A stretch of DNA of 64,000 bases, taken from Bacillota bacterium. Lineage in GTDB: Bacteria; Bacillota; Clostridia; Oscillospirales; Acutalibacteraceae. Location: NCBI GenBank assembly GCA_023416955.1, contig JAEZGM010000005.1, positions 62,001 through 126,000 on the forward strand. Reading direction: 5' to 3'. Position 1 is the first letter of the stretch. Each line of letters begins with the position of its first letter. The notes under the pieces were generated by a model. The model was not told the DNA's origin. It saw only the letters and a list, made by a program, of their open reading frames with translations, and searched no databases. The translations under genes were made by a program, and so were the position numbers. Below, in pieces: positions 27,701 to 35,554 of this stretch.

Positions 27701-27893
27701 GTGCGTGCGTCAGCGCAGCAACATTTCGCTCGCCGTTGCACTGCAGAACATCGCTGTGATTCTCGGAATGCTTTTGGTCATTTTCCTGACCTGTTATTCG
27801 GGCTTAAAACAGCTCACCACCGCCGCGCTTCTTCTGTATGAATTGTTCTGGGCCGCTGCCGTATGGTTTGTTCCGCGGCTGCGCAAACCATAA
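24762..27893 (+). CDS. P1B-type ATPase-like membrane protein lacking catalytic motifs, with long disordered N-terminus
   Basis: A 1043-residue protein. Residues 1-~485 are cytoplasmic, charged and Pro/Glu-rich, and probably unstructured. The remainder follows the layout of heavy-metal P-type ATPases: four membrane helices (about 493-615), a shrunken A-domain region without TGE, two helices (about 690-735), a P/N-like segment, and two final helices (about 990-1040). The phosphorylation motif DKTGT reads DAKDL (Asp767), the metal motif CPC reads GTPF, TGDN reads RTQD, and GDGxNDxP is absent. The N-domain motif remains recognisable (GVTGWVSGRRILIGNRSL). I infer a pseudo-ATPase with a structural, sensory or scaffold role. 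Confidence 0.75.
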   Translation: MADKNRAPQNDFSLDEILAEAQTLKDTQIEQGTAPDTGSTDAALESGAKLPVFSSPEDIAESAQKALKLEPAGSETAAVQKEKKRRSFFGRKKRDIPEFEEEEDVYYGLQLKSLQEYREDYEKTIRIDSKKIREAENSSPFSYLFQQSGEPSSQQDAQREELHRARRERIERTLREAGLESDDIYAIVDSVEVPPEIPAEPPVPDSPVSTIPETPGPATIPQPQPMPVPVPLPGPAPVPAPTPEVIPEPQRRQEVPPPMTEPVFQPEPQQPAAPTPVIGPQIRCESNEDKKPVREPETRPQVKEGVLAPPPVREPPVQRPPYSAKISQPFIPGYRPCAGKPVHMIDLNDFHSILEQEAKLYPLEQPKPEPIPLPEKPVAPSGDDEQPLTVDAEAAAEEIPAEEAEAAFTEEPIPFPIAPPTADEFSPVEDGPTSSLKLKKKKQFHVFGNEEEDNESQEEPQPEPPELDDYSSPSDAPSIANDLIGNLHRLYLRGAVTAICTLLLFVFGLFGEYSGIFPQALQITLETQTYLILNLIFLSIAVLMNYEPLINGFKGLFTFQANSDSAVAVAVTAATIQSAILFSAQNTVSSGKLHLYSTLTVLALLLNALGKVSMMRRICKNFRFVSSPDQKQAVQLYDDYNTALQMGKDVLIDSPAIAYQSKTDFLKHFLRFSYIPDPSEQTAQIMAPLVFLSSLILGIVTFVLTKDVYSALTAFAAAACVGTPFMNMLSVNLPLNRLSKIASRCGAMIVGYPAVEEFGSTNAVMLDAKDLFPKGTVVLNGIKTFAGQRIDEAIVDASALMCAVGGPLSDLFDQIIQNRRDILPKIDNIVYEDDKGVTGWVSGRRILIGNRSLLETHGIEPPSRDYEEKYIQGGKEVVYLATGGDLIALFIVSYNSDRRRAMELRRMEDNGISLIVRTQDPNITPHLLAECFGLDEQCIRVLPERLGEVYAELTAQPQERSPALLATKGRSTAMMRILTACVRQRSNISLAVALQNIAVILGMLLVIFLTCYSGLKQLTTAALLLYELFWAAAVWFVPRLRKP

Positions 27894-27919
27894 ATGATGA
27901 ATGTGAGTGAAAAAAGGTA

Positions 27920-28567
27920 TTGCACATTAATAAAAACAAACGCCGCCGCATTATGATGGCTCTCGTCGGCGTGTTCCTGATGGGATTTGCCATTTCCCTG
28001 AACGTTTACTCCCGTTTCGGCACCGACCCCTACACCTGTTTAAATCTTGGTATTTCCAGCAAACTCGGCATTTCCCTGGGCATCTGGCAGCTTTCGCTGA
28101 ACCTTGTACTGCTCGTGGTTTTGTTTGTATTCGCGCGCCGGCTGGTTGGAATCGGTACAATCGCCAACATGATTGGAATCGGTTTTCTGGTGGACTTCTT
28201 TTCCGGAATCTACAAGCATATTCTGCCGGAGAATCCCTCTCTGGCACTGCGCATCTTCATGATGCTCGCCGGCGTCGTTCTGCTTGCGTTTACCGTCGCG
28301 CTGTATATGTACCCCGACGAGGGCGTTTCCCCTTACGACGGAATCCCCATGCTGCTCACGGAAAAGCTGAAATTCCCTTACCAGTGGGTTCGGATTGTAT
28401 GGGATGTTTCCGCGGTTGCCATCGGCTGGCTCTGCGGCAGCGTTGTGGGCGTGGGCACCGTGATTCTGGCGTTCGGCCTCGGCCCGCTGATTAAATTCTT
28501 TCTGGGACTGGTTGAAAAATGGTTTCCGATTGAAAAGGAACCGGTGGTTCAATCCGAAAAAATTTAA
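27920..28567 (+). CDS. YczE/YitT-like integral membrane protein
   Basis: A 215-residue protein with five to six membrane helices. Motifs resemble the YczE family: GFAISLNVYSRFGTDPYTCL near the N-terminus and its echo EGVSPYDGIPMLLTEKL in the second half suggest internal duplication. The start is taken as TTG 27920, with AAAAAGG close by; ATG 27953 is an alternative without a ribosome site. It begins 26 bases after the P-type-ATPase-like gene, so the two are probably co-transcribed. YczE was linked to surfactin production in Bacillus, but its molecular role is unknown. Confidence 0.75.
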   Translation: MHINKNKRRRIMMALVGVFLMGFAISLNVYSRFGTDPYTCLNLGISSKLGISLGIWQLSLNLVLLVVLFVFARRLVGIGTIANMIGIGFLVDFFSGIYKHILPENPSLALRIFMMLAGVVLLAFTVALYMYPDEGVSPYDGIPMLLTEKLKFPYQWVRIVWDVSAVAIGWLCGSVVGVGTVILAFGLGPLIKFFLGLVEKWFPIEKEPVVQSEKI

Positions 28568-28580
28568 ATTTTTAATATAA

Positions 28581-28678
28581 AGCAAAGTGCTGTGAAATGA
28601 ATGAAAATCCATTTCATAGCACTTTCTTTTTGGAGAAATTGATTGTGGGTCATCAGCAAACCCACAATCAATTTTTCC
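28581..28678. repeat. P3 twin-hairpin element (copy b)
   Basis: Hairpin A AAAGTGCTGTGAAATG / CATTTCATAGCACTTT, then hairpin B AAATTGATTGTGGGT / ACCCACAATCAATTT. It begins 14 bases after the YczE-like stop and probably ends that transcript. It is followed directly by a P4 element. Confidence 0.85.
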
Positions 28679-28885
28679 GGTCGGGGATGCCCTCAGGCCG
28701 GGCGGGCCCGTACTTTCGGTTGGCGTCCGAAAGTACGCAAAAGGCCGCAGGGGGCGCGCCGCCCACACGAGGGGGATTTTAAAAGGCCAAGGGAGGGTTC
28801 CACAAAATCCCCCCTGCACCCCCCGGGGATCCCCAAGGGGATATGCGATGTGGCTTTCTTTTCGGTTTTCATGGACGGAGAGATG
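28679..28885. repeat. P4 GC-rich element (copy b)
   Basis: Contains GCCCTCAGGCCGGGCGGGCCCG, hairpin CGTACTTTCGG / CCGAAAGTACG, the block GGGGGATTTTAAAAGGCC ... AATCCCCCCTGCACCCCC, and a tail TTTTCATGGACGGAGA. Reading frames across it give low-quality Pro/Arg-rich peptides, so it is treated as a repeat, not a gene. Confidence 0.8.
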
Positions 28886-28967
28886 AAAACTGTTCTGTCA
28901 TAAATAAAGTAAATGCTGTCGCCGTGGAATTCGTATCGGTGTCCATTGTGCAGCAGCTTTTGGGCGC

Positions 28968-29002
28968 AAAAACGGGGTACGACAATGCCGTACCCCGTTT
29001 TT
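28968..29002 (-). terminator. Bidirectional terminator after the GGGtGRT gene
   Basis: AAAAACGGGGTAC / GTACCCCGTTTTT with a 9-base loop and T-runs on both strands. Confidence 0.88.
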
Positions 29003-29043
29003 ATGTTGAGCTGCTCAGAATTGTGAATTCCGACATGCCGTCA

Positions 29044-30048
29044 TTATTTTGCTTCGTAAACCGCAACTGCGCAGGCAACGGTGGCGCCGACCATCGGGTT
29101 GTTGCCCATGCCGATCAGGCCCATCATCTCAACATGCGCCGGAACGGAGGAAGAACCCGCGAACTGTGCGTCGCCGTGTACGCGGCCGAGGGAGTCGGTC
29201 AGGCCGTAAGAAGCCGGGCCCGCACCCATGTTGTCCGGATGCAGGGTACGGCCTGTGCCGCCGCCGCTTGCAACGGAGAAATACTTCTTGCCGTTTTCGT
29301 TCGCCCACTTCTTGTAAGTACCGGCAACAAGATGCTGGAAACGAACCGGGTTGGTGGAGTTGCCCGTGATGGAAACATCGACGTCTTCATGCTGCATGAT
29401 CGCAACGCCTTCGCGCACGTCGTTTGCGCCGTAGCATTTTACCGCCGCGCGCTCGCCGTCGGAAAATGCTCTTTCCTCAAGCACGTTCAGCTCGTCATTA
29501 TAAAAATCAAAGTCGGTCTTTACATAAGTAAAGCCGTTCACACGGGAAATAATGTAAGCCGCGTCCTTGCCAAGGCCGTTCAGGATAATGCGCAGGGGCT
29601 CTTTGCGGGCACGGTTTGCAGTGCGGGCAATGCCGATTGCGCCTTCTGCGGCGGCAAAGGATTCGTGGCCTGCGAGAAACGCAAAGCATTTTGTCTCTTC
29701 ACGAAGAAGCATTGCGCCCAGGTTGCCGTGGCCGAAGCCGACGTTGCGCTGTTCCGCGACAGAGCCGGGAATGCAGAAAGCCTCCAGACCGACGCCGATT
29801 TTTTCGGCGGCTTCGGCAGCGGAAGTAACGCCGGATTTCAGCGCGACGGCACAGCCGAGTGTGTACGCCCAGCTTGCGTTATCAAACGCAATCGGCTGTA
29901 CACCTTTTACAATTTTATCTACATCGATTCCTTTGGAAAGGCAAAGGTCACGCGCCTCTTCGAGACTGGCAAGGCCATACTCGGCAAGACACTTCTCGAT
30001 TTTGGCCATTCTTCTTTCTTTTCCTTCAAAAATAACATCGTTAGCCAT
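29044..30048 (-). CDS. GGGtGRT protein (uncharacterised, NifU-associated)
   Basis: A 334-residue soluble protein containing the exact name-giving motif in VASGGGTGRTLHPDNMGAG (about residues 266-284). Other conserved-looking blocks are FGHGNLGAMLLREETKCFAFLAGHES and GNSTNPVRFQHL. It has no signal peptide or membrane segment. Strong AAGGAGG precedes ATG 30048. It follows the NifU-like scaffold gene by 30 bases, the pairing seen for this family. A role in iron-sulfur or metal handling is inferred from that pairing only. Confidence 0.85.
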   Translation of the reverse strand: MANDVIFEGKERRMAKIEKCLAEYGLASLEEARDLCLSKGIDVDKIVKGVQPIAFDNASWAYTLGCAVALKSGVTSAAEAAEKIGVGLEAFCIPGSVAEQRNVGFGHGNLGAMLLREETKCFAFLAGHESFAAAEGAIGIARTANRARKEPLRIILNGLGKDAAYIISRVNGFTYVKTDFDFYNDELNVLEERAFSDGERAAVKCYGANDVREGVAIMQHEDVDVSITGNSTNPVRFQHLVAGTYKKWANENGKKYFSVASGGGTGRTLHPDNMGAGPASYGLTDSLGRVHGDAQFAGSSSVPAHVEMMGLIGMGNNPMVGATVACAVAVYEAK

Positions 30049-30078
30049 TGAGTCTAGTCCTCCTTTTTATGGTCTTGA

Positions 30079-30771
30079 TTATTCTTCACGCGGGTCTATG
30101 TACTTGGCTGCGTTATCAAAGCGGCCGTACTGACCGATATTCTTCTTATAAGCTTCGTCCGGGCTCATGCCGTGACGGATATCCTCCAGCATTTTGCCCA
30201 GCTTAATAAACTGGTAGCCGATGACTTCGTCGTTGTCGTCCAGCGCGATTTTCAGGACATAGCCTTCCGCCATTTCCATGTAGCGAACGCCCTTCGCGGC
30301 GGTGCTGTACATGGTACCAACCTGAGAACGCAATCCCTTGCCCAAATCCTCCAGTCCGGCGCCAATCGGCAAACCGTCCTCGGAAAACGCGGTCTGGGTG
30401 CGGCCGTAAGCAAACTGCTTGAAGATTTCGCGCATTGCAACGTTGATTGCGTCGCACACCAAGTCGGTGTTCAGGCACTCAAGCAAAGTTTTGCCCGGCA
30501 GGATTTCAGCAGCCATTGCCGCGGAATGCGTCATACCGGAGCATCCGATGGTTTCTACCAACGCCTCCTGCACAATACCCTCTTTCACATTCAGGGTCAG
30601 CTTGCAGGCGCCCTGCTGAGGCGCGCACCAGCCCACACCATGGGAAAGACCGGAAATATCTTTAATTTCATACGCTTTTACCCATTTCCCTTCTTCCGGG
30701 ATGGGTGCCGGGCCATGCTTCGGGCCTTTGGTTACAGTACACATTTTTTCCACTTCTGCGGAATAATTCAT
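30079..30771 (-). CDS. NifU-like iron-sulfur cluster assembly scaffold protein
   Basis: A 230-residue protein of the IscU/NifU-N fold. Candidate cluster-binding Cys residues are in GVGWCAPQQGAC and LVETIGCSGMTHSAAMAAEI, plus one in NTDLVCDAINVAM. The N-terminal extension and length differ from housekeeping IscU/SufU (~130-150 residues). ATG 30771 follows GAAAGGAGTACC; an upstream in-frame start at 30843 is not supported. First gene of a two-gene operon with the GGGtGRT protein. No sufBCD or iscS is near, so it probably serves a special client. Confidence 0.85.
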   Translation of the reverse strand: MNYSAEVEKMCTVTKGPKHGPAPIPEEGKWVKAYEIKDISGLSHGVGWCAPQQGACKLTLNVKEGIVQEALVETIGCSGMTHSAAMAAEILPGKTLLECLNTDLVCDAINVAMREIFKQFAYGRTQTAFSEDGLPIGAGLEDLGKGLRSQVGTMYSTAAKGVRYMEMAEGYVLKIALDDNDEVIGYQFIKLGKMLEDIRHGMSPDEAYKKNIGQYGRFDNAAKYIDPREE

Positions 30772-31015
30772 ATCGGTACTCCTTTCGGTTTTAATGTCCT
30801 TTGGCGCAACCACCAACCAACATACCGGTTTATTATAGTGCATTTTTTTGCGCTGTGCAAGAGGGGCACTTCTATTAATTAATAATTTAACAAAAACGGC
30901 GTCAGCGAACTGATATCAGGCCGTACCCGCATTCATACGGTCTGAAAGATTCCCCTCTGACCGTCGGGCTTTTGCGATACGATATTCCGAATCATCACCA
31001 TATGAATCCTTCCGC

Positions 31016-31384
31016 TTATTTCAGCAGCTGCAGAATTCCGATCGCTAAATTTCCAGAAATCAAAATCGGCTGCAAGACTTTGTCTGTTTTCCCGTTTTTA
31101 TCTCCTTTTTTTATCCTTTTAAGTACGACTGAACCCAAAACAGCTCCGATGACCGCGCCGGATGTAAGCAGCAAAACCAGCGTCCAGTCTACGTTTCCAA
31201 CACCAAGGCGAATTACAAAACCAGCAATTGAAATACCTGCCAAAACAAACACCGACGTGCCCACAACTTCAAGCGCAGTGCAGCCTAAAACCGTTAAGCC
31301 CGCCACGATCGCCGTTGTTCCGCTCGTCCCGACAAGTCCGGATATTACCCCGCCGATTACACCAAAAGCAATTGCTTTCATCAT
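31016..31384 (-). CDS. TauE/SafE-type permease, C-terminal half protein
   Basis: A 122-residue protein with three to four membrane helices, matching the second repeat of TauE/SafE anion exporters (GVIGGVISGLVGTSGTTAIVAG). Its ATG overlaps the stop of the preceding half by 4 bases. Full-length relatives are ~250 residues, so the two halves presumably form the transporter together. The substrate is unknown; family members move sulfite, taurine-derived sulfonates or similar organic anions. A frameshifted single gene is unlikely because each half has its own start and clean end. Confidence 0.8.
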   Translation of the reverse strand: MMKAIAFGVIGGVISGLVGTSGTTAIVAGLTVLGCTALEVVGTSVFVLAGISIAGFVIRLGVGNVDWTLVLLLTSGAVIGAVLGSVVLKRIKKGDKNGKTDKVLQPILISGNLAIGILQLLK

Positions 31385-31806
31385 GATGTTTCTTTTCGTT
31401 TCCTGCTCTTTTTTCTCAGCGCCTGCCTTTGCGAATATTTCTTTCTGATCACGGAAATGATCATCAGGACGCTCAGAAGAACGATAACGCCCCCTATCAG
31501 CTTGTTATAGATGTCTGTTGGTAAAAATCCGGAACAAAGCGAACCGATAACCGATCCGACAACGCCCCCGCCCATCATAATAAGTCCTGTTCTGATATTG
31601 ACATTTCCGACTTTCCAGTGACTGAATGCGGCAACCGCGGCGGTTGGGAACATTGTAGCCAAAGACGTTGAAGTGGCTACAGCCGGAGATATATTGAAAA
31701 GCAGGGTCAGTACGGCGACATATACGGCGCCGCATCCCCCTCCAAAAGCAATTGTAACAATTCCCATTAAAAATCCGACGATTACCAATATGACAAACTG
31801 CATCAT
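31381..31806 (-). CDS. TauE/SafE-type permease, N-terminal half protein
   Basis: A 141-residue protein with about four membrane helices, matching the first TauE/SafE repeat (GFLMGIVTIAFGGGCGAVYVAV, TSTSLATMFPTAAVAAFSHW). It ends in a very basic cytoplasmic tail (KKYSQRQALRKKSRKRK). ATG 31806 follows GGAGAAAGG. The two-gene half-transporter operon is divergent from a TetR-type regulator, which is the likely controller. Confidence 0.82.
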   Translation of the reverse strand: MMQFVILVIVGFLMGIVTIAFGGGCGAVYVAVLTLLFNISPAVATSTSLATMFPTAAVAAFSHWKVGNVNIRTGLIMMGGGVVGSVIGSLCSGFLPTDIYNKLIGGVIVLLSVLMIISVIRKKYSQRQALRKKSRKRKETS

Positions 31807-31988
31807 GTTATGACCTTTCTCCCCAGCGCGGCAAAGCGCTTGCGCTGTAACGCACTGAAATTTGATTCATGCTTGATTGTCCGACAGCATGTTGTATAAT
31901 CAGTATAAGCTTTCAATCATCAAGCCATCAACCGTCAATTGCCGCCTGACTGTCGGATTTTTGCGAAGAAGATCGGAGAGAAATCAAA

Positions 31989-32567
31989 ATGAAGCGCAAC
32001 CCTGAAATAACCGCGCAAACAAAGCAGAACCTGCTGGACGCATTTTGGGAACTGTATTGCAAAGAAAAAATTGAAAAAATATCAATCCGGGAAATTGCTG
32101 ACAAGGCCGGCTACAACCGCAGCACGTTTTATGAATATTTTACCGATGTTTACGATGTGCTGGATCAAATAGAAAACTCCGTTTTGCCGAATTTGAAAAG
32201 CGACGCCGTACGGAAACTGGTGCAAAAACCGGATTTGCATCTGTCGCTCAGTCACTTCATCCGGATATACAGCAAAAACAAAAAATATTACATTGTGCTG
32301 TTGGGGGAAAACGGGGACCCCGCCTTTCAGGAAAAAGTAAAAATGGTGCTGAAATCAGTGATCCAGCAGCATCTTCAGATTAGCGGTACAGACGATTTGA
32401 CTTTGGAATGTACCATGGAATATACCGCATCCGCCATTCTTGGCGTACTGACGTATTATTATAAGCGCGAGGCTAAGCCGAAAGCCGAGAGCATCATAAA
32501 ACTGCTGTTCGACCTTATGGATCACGGCGTGATGAAAAACTTGAAGTGGAAGGTTTCCATTCAATAA
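31989..32567 (+). CDS. TetR/AcrR-family transcriptional regulator
   Basis: A 192-residue regulator. The N-terminal helix-turn-helix is ISIREIADKAGYNRSTFYEYF (about 30-50), followed by an all-helical ligand domain. GGAGAG precedes ATG 31989. It is divergent from the split TauE/SafE genes and probably represses them until a toxic anion is present (inference). The 180-bp divergent spacer holds an inverted pair CCGACAG (about 31880) / CTGTCGG (about 31950) that could be an operator. Confidence 0.87.
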   Translation: MKRNPEITAQTKQNLLDAFWELYCKEKIEKISIREIADKAGYNRSTFYEYFTDVYDVLDQIENSVLPNLKSDAVRKLVQKPDLHLSLSHFIRIYSKNKKYYIVLLGENGDPAFQEKVKMVLKSVIQQHLQISGTDDLTLECTMEYTASAILGVLTYYYKREAKPKAESIIKLLFDLMDHGVMKNLKWKVSIQ

Positions 32568-32712
32568 GGTACCAGAGCGTGTATGCATTACATTTGATCA
32601 GTGAAAGAGTTCCCCCGGAAAGCCGCCATGCGTGGATTCGTGCTTTATCTTCAGGCTGGCCATCCAAAGCGATTGTTCATGAATTATTCTTTATTTTTAT
32701 TTTTTCTTATGC

Positions 32713-32718
32713 TATAAT
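32713..32718 (+). promoter_or_regulatory. Probable -10 box of secA
   Basis: TATAAT 40 bases before the secA start, in an AT-rich stretch; no good -35 is seen. Confidence 0.4.
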
Positions 32719-32757
32719 TGATAAGATTGTAAAAGAAGAAATTCTGAGGTGACTGAT

Positions 32758-35505
32758 ATGGCTAAAAATATACTTGCGGCATTCTTTGGAAACTACAGCA
32801 AAAGGGAGCTGAAGCGCATTCAGCCTATCTGTAATTCAGTGCTTGCACTGGAGGAACAGTACAAATCCATGTCTGATGACGAGCTGAAAGCACAGACCCC
32901 CGCGCTGAAAGAGCGCCTTGCAAACGGAGAAACACTGGACGACATTCTGCCCGACGCATTTGCCGTCTGCCGTGAAGCTTCCGCCCGTGTGCTGGGAATG
33001 CGCCATTTCCCCGTGCAGATCATCGGCGGTATCGTGCTTCATCAGGGCCGTATCTCCGAAATGAAAACCGGTGAAGGTAAAACGCTGGTCGCCACGCTGC
33101 CCGCTTACCTGAACGCGCTGTCCGGCAAAGGCGTGCATATTGTTACCGTCAACGATTACCTTGCCCGCCGTGACTCCGAGTGGATGGGAAAAATCTTCCG
33201 CTTTCTCGGCCTGAACGTTGGCCTGATCGTGCATGATCTTGAGAACGACGAGCGCAAAAAAGCGTATGAAGCGGATATTACTTACGGTACGAACAATGAA
33301 TACGGATTTGACTACCTGCGCGACAACATGGTCATATATAAGGAAGACAAGGTGCAGCGCGGGCACAATTACGCCATCGTCGATGAAGTGGACTCCATCC
33401 TGATCGATGAAGCGAGAACCCCGCTGATTATCTCCGGCCAGGGCGACAAGTCCACCGAGCTGTATACCATTGCCGACCGTTTTGCGAAAGCACTGCACCG
33501 CGTCAAGGTAGCGGAACTGAACGACAAGGAAGACAACGATGAGTTGTATAAGGACGCGGATTACATCGTAGACGAAAAAGCGAAAACCGCAACCCTCACT
33601 CCCTCCGGTGTGAAAAAGGCGGAAGCTTATTTCAGCATTGAAAACCTCATGGACGCGGATAACCTTACCATTCAGCACCACATTAACCAGGCCATAAAAG
33701 CAAACGGCGTGATGCAGGCGGATATTGATTATGTCGTCAAGGACGGCGAAGTCATCATCGTGGACGAATTTACCGGCCGCCTGATGTACGGCCGCCGCTA
33801 CAATGAGGGACTTCACCAGGCCATTGAGGCAAAAGAGGGCGTGAAGGTTGCTCACGAAAGTAAAACACTCGCCACCATTACGTTCCAGAATTTCTTCCGC
33901 CTGTACGACAAGCTTTCCGGTATGACCGGTACTGCAATGACGGAAGAAGCCGAATTCCGTGAGATTTACAAGCTTGACGTTGTCGAAATCCCGACAAACA
34001 AGCCGATGGTCCGCGAGGATCTGTCCGACGTGGTATATAAAACCGAAAAAGCAAAGTTCAACGCGGTCATTGACGATATTATCGCCCACCACGAAAAAGG
34101 GCAGCCGGTTCTGGTCGGTACCATTTCCATTGAAAAGTCGGAGGAACTCAGCGGGCTTCTGCACCGCCGCGGCGTGAAGCATGAGGTGCTGAACGCAAAG
34201 TATCATGAAAAAGAAGCAGAAATCATTGCACAGGCTGGTCATAAGGGTGCTGTCACCATTGCGACGAACATGGCCGGTCGTGGTACCGATATCGTGCTGG
34301 GCGGCAACAGCGAGTTCATGGCAAAGTCCGAAATGCGCCGGTTGCAGTTTTCCGAAGAACTGATCGGCGAATCCACCGCTTATTCCGATACAATGGATGA
34401 AGAAATTTTAAATGCCCGCAAAACCTTTGTGGAGCTGCAGGATAAATACAAGAAGCAGATTGAGCAGGAAGCAGAAGAAGTCAGAGCGGCGGGCGGCCTG
34501 TATATCATCGGTACGGAGCGCCATGAATCACGCCGTATCGACAACCAGCTGCGCGGCCGTTCCGGCCGTCAGGGCGACCCGGGTATGAGCCGCTTCTACA
34601 TTTCACTGGATGACGACCTGATGCGCCTGTTCGGCGGAGAACGCATCAACACCATGATGGATCGCCTGAATGTGGACGAAGATACTCCGATTGAAACAAA
34701 ACTTCTTTCCAACACGATTGAAAATGCTCAGCGTAAAATTGAGGGCCGCAACTTCGGTATCCGCAAAAACGTTCTGCAGTTTGACGACGTTATGAACCGT
34801 CAGCGCGAAATCATTTACACCCAGCGCGATCAGGTCCTGAACGGCGAAGACGTCAAGGACCAGGTACTGAAAATGATTGAGCAGGCCATTGAGCAGCAGG
34901 TAAAACAGTATTTGCCCGAAAATTCGCTGCGCGACGACTGGAATCTGGAAGGTCTTCGCGACCATTACATGGGCTGGCTCATCACGCCGGACGATCTCGT
35001 TTATACCGACGACGAGCTGGAGCGTTTGGAACCCGACTTCATAAAGGAAGAGCTGAACAAAAAGGCTCTTGCGCTTTATGAAAAACGCGAGGAGATATTC
35101 ACTCCATCCATCATGCGTGAGCTTGAGCGCGTGATTCTGCTGAAGAACGTTGATTCCGAGTGGATGGATCACATTGACGCAATGGACGAACTGAAAAAGG
35201 GCATTAACCTGCGCGCTTACGGTCAGCACGATCCGGTGGTAGAATACCGTTTGGAAGGCTTCGACATGTTCGACCAGATGATTGCCACCATTCGTGAAAA
35301 CACCGCCCGCATGATGCTCACTGTGCAGATTCGCACCGCTGAGGAACCGAAGCGCGAGCAGGTCGCAAAGCCGACCGCCACCAACGCGGACCCGGCCGAT
35401 AATACCCCGCACACCGTGCGCAAAGGCAAGAAACCCGGGCGCAATGATCCCTGCCCGTGCGGCAGCGGTTTAAAATACAAAAAGTGCCACGGTAAGGACG
35501 AATAA
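32758..35505 (+). CDS. secA: Preprotein translocase ATPase SecA
   Basis: A 915-residue motor driving Sec-dependent export. Walker A lies in MKTGEGKTLVATLPAYL, the DEAD-like box in VDEVDSILIDEARTPL, motif IV-VI in TNMAGRGTDIVLGG and LRGRSGRQGDPG. The C-terminus is a SEC-C zinc motif, NDPCPCGSGLKYKKCHG, which binds SecB, ribosomes or lipid. ATG 32758 with GAGGTG 7 bases upstream is preferred to the in-frame GTG at 32749, which lies inside that ribosome site. Monocistronic, with a strong terminator. Confidence 0.97.
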   Translation: MAKNILAAFFGNYSKRELKRIQPICNSVLALEEQYKSMSDDELKAQTPALKERLANGETLDDILPDAFAVCREASARVLGMRHFPVQIIGGIVLHQGRISEMKTGEGKTLVATLPAYLNALSGKGVHIVTVNDYLARRDSEWMGKIFRFLGLNVGLIVHDLENDERKKAYEADITYGTNNEYGFDYLRDNMVIYKEDKVQRGHNYAIVDEVDSILIDEARTPLIISGQGDKSTELYTIADRFAKALHRVKVAELNDKEDNDELYKDADYIVDEKAKTATLTPSGVKKAEAYFSIENLMDADNLTIQHHINQAIKANGVMQADIDYVVKDGEVIIVDEFTGRLMYGRRYNEGLHQAIEAKEGVKVAHESKTLATITFQNFFRLYDKLSGMTGTAMTEEAEFREIYKLDVVEIPTNKPMVREDLSDVVYKTEKAKFNAVIDDIIAHHEKGQPVLVGTISIEKSEELSGLLHRRGVKHEVLNAKYHEKEAEIIAQAGHKGAVTIATNMAGRGTDIVLGGNSEFMAKSEMRRLQFSEELIGESTAYSDTMDEEILNARKTFVELQDKYKKQIEQEAEEVRAAGGLYIIGTERHESRRIDNQLRGRSGRQGDPGMSRFYISLDDDLMRLFGGERINTMMDRLNVDEDTPIETKLLSNTIENAQRKIEGRNFGIRKNVLQFDDVMNRQREIIYTQRDQVLNGEDVKDQVLKMIEQAIEQQVKQYLPENSLRDDWNLEGLRDHYMGWLITPDDLVYTDDELERLEPDFIKEELNKKALALYEKREEIFTPSIMRELERVILLKNVDSEWMDHIDAMDELKKGINLRAYGQHDPVVEYRLEGFDMFDQMIATIRENTARMMLTVQIRTAEEPKREQVAKPTATNADPADNTPHTVRKGKKPGRNDPCPCGSGLKYKKCHGKDE

Positions 35506-35517
35506 GCAGAATCTTAT

Positions 35518-35551
35518 AAAACAGGCCGCCGGATTTTCCGGCGGCCTGTTT
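35518..35551 (+). terminator. Terminator of secA
   Basis: AAACAGGCCGCCGG / CCGGCGGCCTGTTT with a 6-base loop; symmetrical, so it may also end the holin-like gene on the other strand. Confidence 0.88.
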
Positions 35552-35554
35552 GCG

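Noticed and set aside
28597..28903. Small Pro/Arg-rich protein frames over P3/P4 (also at 43577-43798 and 45855-46190)
   Set aside because: They cross terminator-like hairpins and dispersed repeats, lack ribosome sites, and resemble each other only because the repeat itself is shared.
31880..31957. Inverted pair CCGACAG / CTGTCGG as a firm TetR operator
   Set aside because: The arms are ~65 bases apart, much more than a usual TetR palindrome, so it is only mentioned as a possibility.
32836..34242. A 468-codon open frame antisense to secA
   Set aside because: Shadow of the secA codon pattern; secA has a complete ribosome site and all family motifs.
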